Source of the DNA: Scytalidium lignicola
Lineage: Eukaryota; Ascomycota; Leotiomycetes
Assembly (NCBI GenBank): GCA_002812745.2
Contig: NCSJ02000132.1
Coordinates: forward strand, 1 to 64,000
Reading direction: 5' to 3'
DNA length: 64,000 bases
A program made the position numbers and the translations under genes. The number at the start of each line of letters is the position of its first letter. The stretch's first letter is position 1. Shown here piece after piece: positions 1-13,900 of the stretch. The notes under the pieces are model-generated. The model had not been told where the DNA came from. It searched no databases and saw nothing but the letters and a program-made list of their open reading frames with translations.

Positions 1-1198
1 AAAATGCTTAAATATTAATGTTAAAAGAAGTTAAATTTAAAAAGAGAATATAAGATTAAAGAAAATTATTAGTTATAGAATATATTATAAGAAATTATAA
101 TACTTGGTTAAATAGATTAAATATCTAGAAAGTAAGAATAGATAAGAACTTACTTCTAATCTTATAAGTTATAAAGAGTTACTAAAGGTATATCACCAAA
201 TTTATCCTAGAACAGATTTCTAGGCAATAAAATTACAAAGTCAAAAAAGAAGAGGTTAATAACAGAAGAAGAAGCTTTACTTATATAAGTAAAATGCAAC
301 TCTTCAGACAACTTCTCTTACCNTTTTTTTCTCTTTTATGACATCTAACTTATCCAAAGNAAAAAAGTCTACAATAAATCATTTTACTAGTATGTTTACA
401 AAGAAACTTCTTTTGTTTGTAAAGACAGGTAAAACAAGTTGTGTTCTTAGTTATAACTTAAGTAACCTTCTCCTCTTTAGCCTCAAGACAAGCCTTCTCC
501 TTATCAAGGGTTTCTTAAGAAGTTATAAGAATATCCTTGATCTTATACTTATATCTCTGTTGGACATACTTATTATAATAGTTAGATTTAGAAACTATCA
601 AGTAAGTTAAACTGTTTTATGTATAGAAATTATAAGGAGATATCTTAATATTGTATTTTATTATATAATCCCTTAAGTTTAATACTTCTTAGTATTTCCT
701 TGATCTTCCNTTTTTCTTCTAGAACAATATTATCAGAATAAGAGTGTTTTGGTGGTATGTTGGAAAGGAAGAATGGATTAATGAATGATAAGAATGTTCA
801 TGACAATAAGTTAAGTATTAAGATAATGTTAATACAGAAAGAGGATAATATTACAAGTTTTACTTAACAAGTAATTGGTATAAGCCTAAGGCTTGATATA
901 TAATAGAGTGTATATAAAGAACCTAATGATTATGTAACATGTTTAAGACTTAAGGGACTTGAGAGGTCTAAGAGGTTTACAGACTTGTAAGACCAAAAGA
1001 GTTTAAGAGGTCTTGTTAGATTTCATTATCTATATAAGCATATTGTAAGAACATAAGAGTAGACTTCTTATGTTCAATCTAAATACATTACTAGATCTTA
1101 CCTTTGACTTAGTTGCTTGTGTCATACATTTCTGCTGTCCTTGAACATCTACTATATCCTTGGCTATCTAGTAACCTGGATAATGTAGTTTTATAACA
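1..1198 (+). mobile_element. Ty3/gypsy retrotransposon, 3' end only (RIP-decayed)
   Basis: The first 850 bases run parallel, with many C/T and G/A differences, to 15,050-15,900 of the full-length element at 9092-16256, and are followed by the same LTR. Only the part downstream of pol plus the 3' LTR is inside the window; the rest lies to the left. The antisense reading frame seen in the better copy is destroyed here: its ATG reads ATA (reverse complement near 593-598). The small open frame at 338-610 is a by-product of base composition and not a gene. Confidence 0.8.
849..1198 (+). repeat. 3' LTR of the partial gypsy copy
   Basis: This is 350 bp ending in ATAACA and aligns along its length with the LTRs at 9092-9433, 15903-16256 and 60627-60969. 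The expected TGTTA start has become TATTA by one G-to-A change, consistent with RIP. Confidence 0.8.
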
Positions 1199-4100
1199 TT
1201 CTAACATGTCCTTATTAATATTATAACTTATATAATTCAATATATACTGTAATCTAATTATTAACAAGTAGTCAAAATGTTAGTATAAACGTTATAATTT
1301 TACATTAATTAAGAAGTAAGAGTTTTCCTTTAGTAAATTAAAAATAAAAGTGTGTAAAAATATATTTTAAAGTAAAAAACTCTGACTAAATTATCATATA
1401 ACCAAAATACTTCCTTATAAGGTAATGAGTAAGTTTATAAGATTGTTAAAATATACACTTAATTAGTTTATATCCATTAAGTATAATAAAAAGAGAATAA
1501 TTAATTTAATTATATAAAATTCAATTTGTTTAATTAATATATTCATTAATATAAAACTTATTAAAGTTATACTCTTAATTCCAAATTGTATTATTATTGT
1601 TGGTTCACTTGTAACATGAAGTACAATACACAATTATATATAATATACTCATTATGCTATTCTATGGTTGTTATACAATTAGAAGCAGGAAAGCAAAGCT
1701 GTAAGAGCTTTACTTATTCCTACTACTTAATCAGGACTAGCTTACAAGGGCATGTGAATATCATGTGTACATAACTACTATTCTACCAACACTGGAACTA
1801 CTTTAAAAATGACCGTACATTGTAACTCTCAAAATGCTCAAATTTGTAGAGTTTTCCTAATTGTATACTAATTACCTAATTAAGAATAACTCCAAATCCT
1901 TCCTCTGTACAATTTTCCATTCTACTACTTACATTGTTATATTCTACTCATTTTACTACTTCTAATTGTATTTTATTCATATTTAACAACTGTTTCAAAA
2001 TGTTAGATAACTTTCCTTTAATCATAAAATCAGTTAGATTTGTAATTCCTTCAATCTATTATACCTTAATAATTTAATATTATTCATATACTTAACAAAG
2101 GTATATCATGTTAATCATAAGTTGCTTTTCCTATATGGTTCTTAACTTGACAAGGTAATTATACAATGACCTTGAATCTGTATATATAACTAGTAAAAGG
2201 TCAATTTTGAGGATTCCTTTGATAGTTAACTTGATCATAACCTCTATATTAAATCCATAAGTTATTTTATACAGTTTTAAGGCTAAAACACTATATATAA
2301 CCCTTTTGCACTTGATCAACGTTTAATATAATATATTCACATTTCCTTTACAATCTACAAGTACTATAATATAACCAATTTATAACAATAAGTCTTTGTT
2401 ATTTGTAAATGAGATATTTGTAAAGACTAATAGTTATAATGTCTTCTTATCAAGCTTAACAAATTGTATTCCCTTAACAGTATTCTGAATCTGTTATTAT
2501 AAGCGTTTATTCAATGATTTCATGTTTTCTTAACTAAGATCAATAGCTTAAGTAACTACTAATAAGTTATATAATACTTTTAGTTGACAAACTAAAGTTA
2601 TATATATTCTTTAAGTATATTATACAATATATTACTCTTTAATAATAAGATTTTAGTATACAATTCCTTATAAGCTTATTATAATAGTTAATTTCCTAGT
2701 TACAAGCTGTAAATTAGTATACTAATACTCTTGAGTAAGTGAAATTCTAATATTATTCAATTGTATAATACCTTTATTAAACTTGATTCCTTTACTAATA
2801 ATCAACGTTTTATATTCTTTTACTAGAAAATTAACCTTTTTCAATTATTCTTGCTTAAGTTTAGTAAATTAAACATCTTTAACAAACAAGGTATTGTTAG
2901 TTTAAAGCTTTATAACACTAAAAGGTTTAATGTTATATAACAAGCAAAGGTTATATGTTAACAGTTTTATGATAAATGCCTTGACATAATAAGAATAATA
3001 AGTTTAGAACTAGTGGTTTTTAACTTTAAAAACTCTGTAAAATAACTTTACAACCTGTAGAATTAAGCCTTCACAAAGACTAAGTTACTTTGTAAGCTTT
3101 AGAAGTAATTATACATAAAAATCCTGATTCAACAAGGTAGTAGATTATATGTACACTTATAAAATGTCTTGTAAGTACAAGCTTATATCTTTATACTCTA
3201 TAATAGTAATACAAAGAATAATACACTAGTTAACATACTAAATAATAAGTGATTAGGTTAAAACAAGCTTTTTCTTGTCATTCTTATAAGCTTATATCAT
3301 AAAGTATAACTTTTCAAAAGCTTTTTTAGTTTTCTTGTTTTTGATTTTGTTTATAAACCTGATGTTGAATATGCATATATTATCAAGTACATCTTAAGGG
3401 TTTACAATTTCGAAAATGCTCTTTTTGAGTAATCTTAATATTTTAACTTAATATGAAGTTGTAAATTGAGGTTTTAATTCCTTATCTTGTAAGAAAGTAA
3501 TAATTTCAGAGTATTTGCAAGGTCTTCTACATCTTCACTTTACAAGTAGTACTAGTAGTAGAATAATAGTTATAATTGACTTGTTAAGCTCTTCTTAGTA
3601 CTCTTCAACAGTTATAATTCTTAGTTCTAGCTTTAATAACTTAATTCCATTAATTTCTTCTATAAGTATAAAGTATGGTTTTACAATTGTTAACCTGAAT
3701 AATATATTCTTATATAATAATGTTAATATACATATTTCTTTATTTATACTTATAAGCTTGTATAACCTTTCTTAACTTTTGTTTTAACTTGTATTTCCTG
3801 CTCTTTACATAAGAACATCTGAATTTAACAGTAAGTTGTAAATAATACTTATATCAAGGTTATTATATATGTTGATTATGTCTTGTACTTATTGTTTTAC
3901 CTTGATTTTGCTAATTTCCTTTATAACCTTTTTGATCACCATAACTCTTTAGTTTATAGTTAAGGTTAAAGTATTAAGTTCTGATATACATAAGTAAATG
4001 TTATAAACTAATAGTATAAAGATAAGTTTATTAAGTCTTATTAAATTGTTAACAATTTTAAATATCATTTATAAAGTTATATCTTTGTTAAGATTATAAA

Positions 4101-5523
4101 TTTCAACTGTAATTATTTAATAAGTATATTGTACAAGTATATGATATTGTTTAATATAGTCAATTAAGTTGTAAGCTTTTATTAAAACTACTTTTAAGGT
4201 TATTCTTATAATTATAATACTTTGCTAGAACTCCTTATTAACAAAGTTCNTTTTTAATGTTAATTACAATCTAGTTTAAAAGTCTTAAGTAAGTATTAAT
4301 CCAACAAGCTTATAAAGTGTTTTAAGTGTACTTTGCATTAATATTTTGGAGTTATTTACTAATTTGATAACATATTCTTTTGTTGACAATATAGAGTATA
4401 AGTTTATTGTTAATATAAAAGACATTAATGATAATAGAGTAGTTAAAGTTAACATTATCTTATAAGTTAAATCTGAATCTTCTTAATGACTTACTATAGT
4501 ATTAGTAATAAGCATAGAATTTGGTGAAGTATTCTAATATGTCCTTATTGATATTATAACTTACATAGTCTAATATATACTGTAATCTAACTATTAACAA
4601 GTAGTTGAAATATTAGTATAAACATTGTAATTTTACATTAGTTAAGAAATAAAGATTTTCCTTTAGTGAATTAAAAACAAGAGTATATAAAGATATGTTT
4701 TAAAGTAGAAAGTTATAGTTAAATCATTGTATAACTAAAACACTTCCTTATAGAATAATAAGTAAGTTTATAAGGTTGTTGAAATACACACTTAATTAGT
4801 CTATATCCATTAAGCATAGCAAAAAGGGTATAGTCAACTTAACTATATGAAATTCAATTTGTCTAATTAGTATATTCATTAGTATAGAATCTATTGAAGT
4901 TATACTCTTGATTCTAAATTGTACTATTATTATGCCTTTAGTTATAGTATTTAATGTTATGGTTTAGTTTACTTGTTGTAAAGCTTTAAATTGATTATAA
5001 CTAATTGTAAAGTATTTTACAACTCTTATATCAATCAAGATTCTATGAAATTATCTTAAATTATACCTTATTAAGCTCTTTATACTGTATACTTCTGTTG
5101 TAGTTATTATNAAAAGTTTTTAAGTTAAGTTCCTAAAGGTAATTCTTAGTCATTAACATCTTAGTAATTAATTAGTATAAGAAAGTGTTATTAGTTAATT
5201 CTATAGTAATTAGTATAGCTAATTCTACTGAGAAACTTCTATATAAGGTAAAGAATGTAATTGTAATAAAGAATATAGTTTCAGGCTGGTCAAGTTCTTC
5301 AAGGTTTGTTTCTAGGTTATTATTAATGAATAAAGTCTTAAAAGTAAAGTCTAATTCCTCTTCAAAGTCACTTCCTTCATAATTAACAATATATTATTTA
5401 AACTGTTCATTAAAACATTATTCAAAGTTATAAATACTAAAGTTAAATTTACTTATATTTCTAGTTTTAAAATGTACTTTCTTTGTATTTTATTCTTCTT
5501 GCAAGTGTTTTTATGATCAATAT
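1199..5523 (-). mobile_element. Ty1/copia retrotransposon debris, minus strand
   Basis: Minus-strand frames give recognisable copia pieces once stops are read through. An RNase H segment at 2131-2319 (SVLALKLYKITYGF, YTDSRSLYNYLVKL) matches the RNase H of the + strand copia at about 34,570-34,730. A reverse-transcriptase entry segment near 3361-3430 reads IFEIVNPQDV. An acidic gag-like stretch lies near 5290-5390. Bases 1199-1600 are a second, diverged copy of 4531-4935, and 4810-5250 recurs at 28136-28544. No LTRs were found for this copy, so its ends are approximate. Extreme AT content and many stops indicate RIP. Confidence 0.6.
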
Positions 5524-5862
5524 TAGACTGGCCGATCGGTCCAGACCGGACCAGACCGTGGGTTTTGTGGGGACCGTTTCGAGACCGTGGTCTGTACGGT
5601 CTGAAGCCAAAATTTTGAGACCAGACCGTACGGTCTACGGTCTGAAGCTAAAATTTTAAGACCAGACCGTGAGACTACAGTCTGGTCTGACAACAAATGT
5701 AAGGACTGAATATTAGTGTCAGACTGTATGGTCTGGTCTCCACGGTCTGGTCCAGCCAGACTGTAAGCTATGGTCTCGCTTAAATTTTTGCGGACAAGAC
5801 TGTGTAGCTTACAGTCTCGTCCAGACAGGACCACAGTCCAATGCAACAGTCCGGCCAGTCTA
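5524..5862. mobile_element. hAT-like MITE, copy 1 (not RIP-mutated)
   Basis: This is a 339-bp GC-rich islet in a sea of AT. It starts TAGACTGGCCG and ends with the inverted complement CGGCCAGTCTA, an 11-bp perfect terminal inverted repeat. Inside, a roughly 40-bp unit containing ACGGTCTGAAG and AGACCAGACCGT occurs twice in tandem near 5596-5670. It is clearly the same sequence as the decayed copy at 6862-7223. No target duplication is visible here (ATCAATAT on the left, TTTATTTT on the right). A 135-codon open frame on the minus strand (5523-5930) has no recognisable protein character and is taken as fortuitous. Confidence 0.75.
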
Positions 5863-6861
5863 TTTATTTTGTCAAGTTCATCTAAGGTTTTTAAACTTGT
5901 TTTAATCATTTTACAAGTATGAGTTTTCAACTGTTTTCGTAACTTACAAGCTTAAGCAGCTTATATTAAAACTTCTTCTTCTACTTGCTTAAGATACTCT
6001 TCTTCCTTGAGAAGGCAATTTATCTCTTCAGTGTTAAGACCAATTTTATAATAATAATTAATTTTAGTATACTCAGAATACTTAAGATAATCAGAGGACT
6101 TGATATAAAGACAACTGTTGTTTTTATAAAAACAATATAAAGTTATTATATTACTAAAANGTCTTTATTAGTTCAGATAAATAAAGATGTTAAGAATAAT
6201 ATAAGGATTTGAATAGTATATTAAAATAAAAGGAAGTATAATAAGAAGAATAATGAAGATTGTTTAACATTACTAGTTAAGTGTCAAGATAATACTAGAA
6301 TAAAAAGAGGATAATGTTATAACTCTTACTGTTATAACTTAATAAGTATTAGAATAACAGCTTATAAAGAGTTAATGACTAAACAAAGGGTTAGGTCATA
6401 TGATTAACACNAAGTTTACAAAGTCTNACAAGTTTAAATGTTAAACATTGTTAAATAGGTAAAGTGTTTGTATGTTGATTAACAATGATTGTTTATATAA
6501 GAACATGTTCTTTTAAAGCTTTAATTAAGAACTTTATATTCAACTTAAGTTATAACTCTACTATATATACTTGTTTACTATAATTACAAACAACTTACTT
6601 TTACATAAAACTAGTAAGAGTAACTAGACTTACCTTACATGACTATACTATAAGAAGTCTTATAATATTTATATACATTATATTATTTATTTATTCAGTG
6701 TTTATAATATGAAGAAACATATTTAATAATGAAAAATGTAAACATATTATAATTAATATTAAAGATACAAACATTATTATAATATATAACATATATCTTA
6801 TTCTTCTTCAATAAAACATTATCAAATTCTACAAAGGCAAGTAATACATTAATATTATAAA
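5863..6861. other. AT-rich interval, no gene seen
   Basis: This is low-complexity AT sequence between the two MITE copies. I see fragments resembling decayed retrotransposon sequence (for example near 6290-6420) but no frame, RNA gene or clear repeat boundary. Confidence 0.5.
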
Positions 6862-7223
6862 TAGACTAGCTAATTAGTCCAGACTATAAGATTATAATCT
6901 AGTCTAGTTTAAAAAATAAGGACTATATATTAATATCAGATTATACTCAGACTGTATTCAAACTATATAATTTAAAATGTTATTATATTTAGTATATTTT
7001 TGTCTTATTTAAGTAATATTAGTAAATTATAATCTTGCTTTATTTAAATTAGATTATAATCTGGTCTAACTTAAAAAATAAGAATTGTTTTATAATTCAG
7101 TCTTAAAAATTTAAATCTAAACTATAAACTATAGTCTTGCTTAAATTTTTGCAAACTGTAGACTGTAAATTACAGTCTTGTCCAAATTGGACTACAGTTT
7201 AATGTAATAGTCTAGCCAATCTA
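6862..7223. mobile_element. hAT-like MITE, copy 2 (RIP-mutated, 8-bp target duplication)
   Basis: This 362-bp sequence aligns with the clean copy at 5524-5862 but has most C and G positions changed to T and A. It starts TAGACTAGC and ends GCCAATCTA. It is flanked by a perfect 8-bp direct repeat, ATTATAAA, at 6854-6861 and 7224-7231. An 8-bp duplication with short TAG..CTA inverted ends is characteristic of hAT-superfamily elements. It is too short to encode a transposase, so it is non-autonomous. Confidence 0.8.
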
Positions 7224-7231
7224 ATTATAAA

Positions 7232-9091
7232 TTATATTTTATTCTTTTATTAATGGAGAATTTACTTTAAATTATAACAATATTTAATAGTAATAAGTTA
7301 TTATAACTAAGAAACTTTTCAAGTTGTTATTATAAGATTCAAAAACTCAGTTTTATATGTTTAACATTAGATAAACAACATTTTATAATAATATTCGTTT
7401 AGTTAAGTATATATTAATAATATTATAATTATAAGTTATACTTTTAAAAAGTATATTTAGTATTTAATAATAATTTTTTCAAAGTTTTAAATGCTTTATA
7501 TATTCTTTAAGTTAATAAAAACTTTTTTTNAAATATCTTTTTACTATAATTCTCAGACAGAAAATGTTATTATTAAAGATGTTAACATTAATAAACAAGA
7601 TAATTATAATTAAAAACTTAACCTTCTTTTTTNACACTTTAAGAGTTTGAAATATATATTAGTCTAATAAACTGTTTAAGAAAATACATTTATAAATATG
7701 TAATAATTATTAAACTTCTTTAAGATTATAAGATTATCTTCTTAAAAAAANCTTTAGTCAAAGGATATTTATACAAATCTTTTACTCTTAAAAAGATTAT
7801 CTAATATCTTATAATAATAAAGTAAACATCATTTAAAAACTTTTAAAAAGTATTAACAAACTTATTTGTATTAATTTACTTTGACTTTAACAGATAATTA
7901 TTTATAAACTTTAACATTTCAAAAAAGCATAAAATAAGTATGATAATATATTATAATAAAACAATTAAGAAAAAANGTTCTTACTTAAGTTAAAGTAAAT
8001 TAATTATAAAATGTTATTATAATAACAGAATTAACTTCTTAACATTTAGTTAATAAAGTAATTAATTTAAAATAATCCTTATTATTTACTAGTAAAAAAC
8101 AAGTAAATTAATCAAAGCTTTAATTATTAACAGTTATAAAGTTAAACATATGTACATTTCTTATAATAATAAAAGAAGTTAATGTTCAAGTTAAAGAACT
8201 TATTATGTTTTTCTCTTAGCTTCTAACTAAAGTTAAAATAAATTATTAACTTATAAAACTAGAAATAACAAGACTAGTCGAAGTACTTTAAAAGATTAAA
8301 CACCTTTTAGAATATTATTTTTAAAAAGTAATTATTTATACTAATTATAAAACTTTAATAAGACTTGTAAAGCAAAAAACTTTAAACATTANCTTTAACA
8401 AAAAAACTGAACCTCAGATTAATTTATATATTAGAATTCATTTAACATTTTAATCTTAAAGTCAAATATAAACTAAATAAACTTTATATTATTTTAAACA
8501 TATTTTTATGTTTGTTAACTTTTTNAAGATTAAATATAATTATTATAATTACCTTTTAATGGTAAATTAAACATATTTTACTACTTTTCAAATTATAATA
8601 ATAATGATCAAGAATAATAACATACATTTGTTATTATAATTGTATACATTAATGATTATTTTAAAAGAAAGATCTTATAAGTATATTATAATGATTTATA
8701 ATATAAGCAAATCCGTTAAATGATTTTCAAACTTTTAAACAATAAAGTACAATTACTCTTTTAGATTTATAATAATCTTTTTTACATGTTTAATATTAGT
8801 AAATTACTTTTATGCCTTTATATTCTTAAAGATTATATTTACAACATCTTTAAACAAGTATATGATAAAGTAAGCTATCTAAGATTTACAAAGATTTAAA
8901 GTATTATCAACATTTAATTTTATATTTATAAGTTATCCAAGTAACTTAGAGAATACTTATAACATTATCCTTAATATTAAATTTACTAAATTAAAAGATA
9001 TTTGTCATTTGAGAATATATAACTTATTATAAGTTCTTTTATTTTATTTTACACTATTATAATAGATTTTATTCTAAGATTATTAGAATTT
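7232..9091. other. AT-rich interval, no gene seen
   Basis: Sequence is almost entirely A and T with scattered Ns in homopolymers. No open frame, LTR end or recognisable domain was found on either strand. It is probably transposon sequence decayed beyond recognition. Confidence 0.5.
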
Positions 9092-9433
9092 TGTTATAGG
9101 TTTTACTTAACAAGCTGATTAGTATAAGCCTAAGGCTTGGTACATAAAAGATGTACATAGAGAACCTAACAATCAAAAGTCACGTGATAGAGTCTTGGGA
9201 TCCCTAGAGGACTCCAAAGGACTCCAAGGACTCTAAAGGATCTAGCAAGATTTCATTATCTATATAAGTACACTGTAAGAACATGAGAGTAGACTTCTTG
9301 TGTTCAACTTAAATATATTACTGTATTTTACCTTCAACCTAGTAACCTGCTTGTGTGTTATACGTTTTCATTATCCTTGAATATCTACCTTACCTCTGTT
9401 ATCCAATGACCTGGATAATATAGTTTTATAACA
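9092..9433 (+). repeat. 5' LTR of full-length gypsy element
   Basis: This 342-bp sequence begins TGTTA and ends TAACA. It contains the family signatures CTATATAAG (TATA-like, near 9260) and TCACGTGAT-type sequence near 9180. Confidence 0.85.
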
Positions 9434-9451
9434 TTTTGAACACTATTTATC

Positions 9452-10900
9452 TTGATAAATCAAGATTTGGAAACAGACATATTAATAGATAACAACAACA
9501 AACAACAACTTGAAGAAGGTTCTGAAGAAGGCTCTGAAGAAGAATCTGAAGAGGGATCTGAAGAAGTATTTGAGGAGAGTTCAGAAGATAGTTCTGAAGA
9601 AGATCAAGGTAAGAATCAGACTATCAAGGAAACTAACATCCAGAAAGGAGTGTTAAAGGAAGTTGTTATGCTGCTGAAGTAATTTACTAAGTCAATAGAA
9701 GGATCAACTGTTAGAGAATCATCAAGAGTTGCAGGAAAGAAACCAGTACCTCTAATACCTAAGCTAGACTTAGAACCAGTTCAAGTATTAAGAGTTCCAA
9801 GCTTAGACCTTAATCCAGACTCTAAACTAGAAGATAACGTTGAACAAGTTCTAATGGCAACATCTAGAGAAGTTAAAATCATTAGACCAAACTTGTTTTA
9901 TAAGGATAAAAAGAAGTTGAAAGTATACTTTGCTTAGACAAGAACTTATTTGGTATTGAACAATCATTTATTGCCTAGAAATATATATAAGGTTTTGTGA
10001 ACATCAACATACTTAAGAGGAGTAGTTGAAACTTGGTTTTAACCCTTTAAGGATGAATGGTTTATTACAAACAGAGGAACAATGAACCAAGGAGTAAGAA
10101 ATATCCTTGAGAGTTAAGAGAATTACACAGGAGAACTTAAATGGTTGTATGGAGATGTTGATGAAAAAAGGAATGCTGAAAGATGATTAACTCACCTCAG
10201 ACAAACTAAGAGCCTTAGTGAATATACAATGCTTTATCACCAGTATGTGGTATTAGTTAACTGAGGAGAGGAAGCATATATACACTAGTATAGGACTAGG
10301 CTTAAAGATTTTATTAAAGAAGAATTGTACTGATAACCTGTGGTTATTACATTTGACACTCTTGTTGACTTGTTTATTAAAATTGAGAATGAACAATATG
10401 AGATGATCTTGGACAAGAAAGGTAGATCTTACTTCAATTGTAAAAAGACTAAAAGTAAGAAGGATTATGATAACCTTATAAAGTTAAATGTTATAAAGAG
10501 AGGAAAGACCCTCAAAGGAAAAGGAAAGAAGCATTATGAAAGAAAGAACAAGAAAGGAAATTCTTTTGGAATTTCCTCAGAAGAACTTGACAAAAGAAGG
10601 AAAAACAAGTTATGTTTTAAGTATAGACTTCTTGGACATATAGTAAATACTTATAAAAAGGATAACAAGTTGAGTATAATAGTTAAAGTTAGAGTTATAC
10701 GAATCTTAAGAATTATAGATATCTTGTCAGAGTTTTCAGAAGAGGAAAGCTTGAACAAGGAGAGGAATTCCTCAGAAGAAGAAGAGGAATGATAGAATTT
10801 GGTAATTATATTAGAAATTATTGTTAAGATTAATACAGATGAAATGGTAATGACAAGAATCTTAGAAATAAGTTTTATACTAATAAAAAGGACTTAATGT
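9452..10900 (+). pseudogene. gypsy gag (RIP-inactivated)
   Basis: Translation starts shortly after the 5' LTR. The N-terminus is a very acidic repeat (EEGSEEGSEEESEEGSEE) followed by a serine/proline-rich linker. After several stop codons comes a capsid-like segment with WLYGDVDE and LTHLRQTKSLSEYTMLY near 10,140-10,240, and a basic tail (10,340-10,792). The zinc knuckle near 10,610 reads CFKYRLLGHIVNTY, where two cysteines of the CCHC motif have become tyrosine, the expected result of TGT/TGC to TAT/TAC changes. Structural protein of the particle; not functional here. Confidence 0.7.
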
Positions 10901-13900
10901 ATAAAATATCCTTAGAATCAAAAAGAGGCTGTTAGTTTAAATAAATGAAGATCTATATTAAGAGTTAGTGGAATCTAGATGATCATGTTAGCAGAATTTG
11001 AGGTTATACCAATAGAGTAATATCTTGTCTTTAGAGAATTATTAATCTTAAAATATTATCTTATAATTAGCATAAGAAGGCTAAGAGGATAAGAAATCTT
11101 AAACAGAAGCTAACTTTATAGAATTATATAATGAGAAGAAGTAACAATTAAGGAATAAGAACTTGATCTTGAGGATCTCACTTTAGTCTATAAGATTAAC
11201 TTACAAAGCATTATTATAAAGAAAGGATCATGTGAATTCTTCTTACTAATGGAAAGAATTTAAATCTAGGATAACTTTAACTAAATACTCAAGGATGTTT
11301 AGATGGTAATTAAAGAAGGATTAAGTTATGTTGTGTAAGGATGATATAATGTTCAACATAAAGGACTTCTGATAATAACTTTTTAATAAGATTATTTAAA
11401 GGCAAAAACATAGTATAAAGAAATTTAAGGTTTAAGGAAATTAGTAGAACAACTACTTAAAGTTAAACAATATTATGTTCAATAAGAGTAAAGGGAATCA
11501 GTGAAGATTATTGTTGAATAAGCTAATTAAGATGTAGAAGTATTATTTATAGTTAATGAATTAGAAGAAGATTTATTACTTTTGAAGTTACTTATTATAC
11601 TGTTAAAGGAGGATGAGATAAGACAGAGGATTGACTAATAGTTCAACTAGGAAGTAACAATATACCCTTTGAATTCTGTAAAAAGAATTCTTATAATAAG
11701 TAATGTTTTTATCATTGAAATAAGAGAATGTCTTGGAAATGAAATAACAGAATAAGTATAGGATACACATGTATTTATGAACGATAAAGGCTTAGACAGA
11801 CTAAGATTGAGAAATCTTATTAAGAGATAAATGACATTCTTTAAGGAATTAAAGGAAAATATTAAAGATCTGGAAATTAATAACAATGTATTAGTTAATA
11901 GTATTAGAAATGTTAATCTTTACTTTATGAACAATGAAAGTTCATTATATATTGATATAACATTGTGTGAAAAGCTAATAAAGGCCTTAATTAATTCAAG
12001 AGCCAAAAAGAACTTTATTAGTGAATAAGTCATGAAATAACTTAGACTTAGTATAAGAGTTAAGGATAATAACTACTTAATATCGTTAGTGAATAGTATT
12101 AAGGTTCAAAAGCATATTAACATTCAAACTTAAAACTTAGATATAAGATATAGTAGAAGTTATTAAGAAAAGATATCTTTTGATATTATAAAGTTAAGAA
12201 CATATTAAGTTATATTAAGAATTGAATGGATGAAGAAGTATAATCTAATAATTAATTGGAGAACAAGTATAATTACCTTCTTAGAAGAAATTATGTCTTT
12301 AGGAGTTGTTTATATTAATAAGATTATAAAACATATTCTTAGAGAATATTATGAATAATTAAAGTTATTTACAAAAAGACTTGATAATTCAGCCTTACCT
12401 GAGCATAAACTATAAGATCATGAGATAAAGTTCAAAGAGGGGTTTAGACTAGCCTATAGACTAATCTATTGAATAACTTTTGCTGAAGATGAGATGATGA
12501 AGAAATGGTTGTTTGAGAAAATGATGTTTAAAGGTTTGTACAAAGAAGGTCACAATAAAGCTAGAGCACTATTGTATTATGCAAAGAAAGGAGACAATCT
12601 GTTAAGACAACTTTATAGTGATTACAAATACTTAAATAATAGGACTAAGAAAGATTAATACCTTTTATCATTAATAGATTTAATGATGGACAAGCTAAAG
12701 GGAATTGTTATATTTACTAAGTTGGACTTATGGTCAGTGTTTAATCTGGTCAGGATTAAAAGAAGTAATGAGTAAAAGGTTGTTATTCGAATAAAATACA
12801 GATTATTTAAGCTATTAGTTATGATGTTTGGTATGACTAATACTCTAGTAATATAATAAAGAATGATAAATTGGATATTAGAAAAATATTTGAAGAAATT
12901 CATGATAATATATCTTGATGATATAATTATTTACTTAAAGAGTATTGAAGAATATAAAGAGTATGTCAAGTTTGTTCTAAAGGCATTGTAAGAGGCAAGA
13001 TTATACTATAAACTAATGAAATGTAAATTTCATAAAGAACAAGTTCAATTCTTAGGATATTGTATTTCTGGAAAAAGGATAAAAACCCTTGATGATAAGA
13101 TTCAGTCAATCAAGGAATAAGAAGTATTTAAGACAGTTAAGTAATTATAGAGTTTCTTAAGGTTAGCCAACTATTATTGAAGATTTGTAAAAGACTATTC
13201 TAAAATCTCTATATTGTTGACTGAGCTCATAAAGAAGGATCAAGCTTATTAATGGAATAACTTTGTAAAAGAGGCTTTTCAGAGTATTAAGAATGCTTTT
13301 GTAAAGAGAAGTTTCTTAAGAATCTTCAACTTAGAAAAAGGAATAAGAATTAAAACTAATACTTTTGATGTAACATTAAGAGTTGTGTTATCATAATTAC
13401 AACAGATTGATAAACAACATTATTGAGTATTATTAGCATTTTGGTTAAGAAAGTTAAATGTTATTAAAAGAAATTATTAAACATCAAACAAAAAGATGTT
13501 AATTATTATGAAAACTTTAAAGTATTAAAGAGTATATGCAATTAGATCTAGTAAAACAGTTGATATACTTTTAAATTATTATAACCTTCAATACTTTATA
13601 ACCACCAAACAACTAAATATTAAGCAAGTATAATAAATAGAGAAATTATTTGAATATGATTTTAAGATTACTTATGTTAAAGGCAAAGACAATGGAAGAG
13701 TAGATACTTTAAGTCAAAAACCTGAGTACTCAGCCAAGGAAAAAAGAAGAAAGTGAACTTATATTGAAGGAAGACAAAGAAGGATTCTTAATATACAATA
13801 GAGGACAGCTTATAGCTATTATAACAATAATAGACAAGCATTAGGCTAATTAAATCAATGAAGTAACCAATAAGGAAAAANGAAGAAAACACTTTACTAA

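Noticed and set aside
5523..5930. 135-codon minus-strand open frame over the clean MITE
   Set aside because: It follows the GC-rich repeat exactly, has no domain-like pattern and is destroyed in the second copy; fortuitous.
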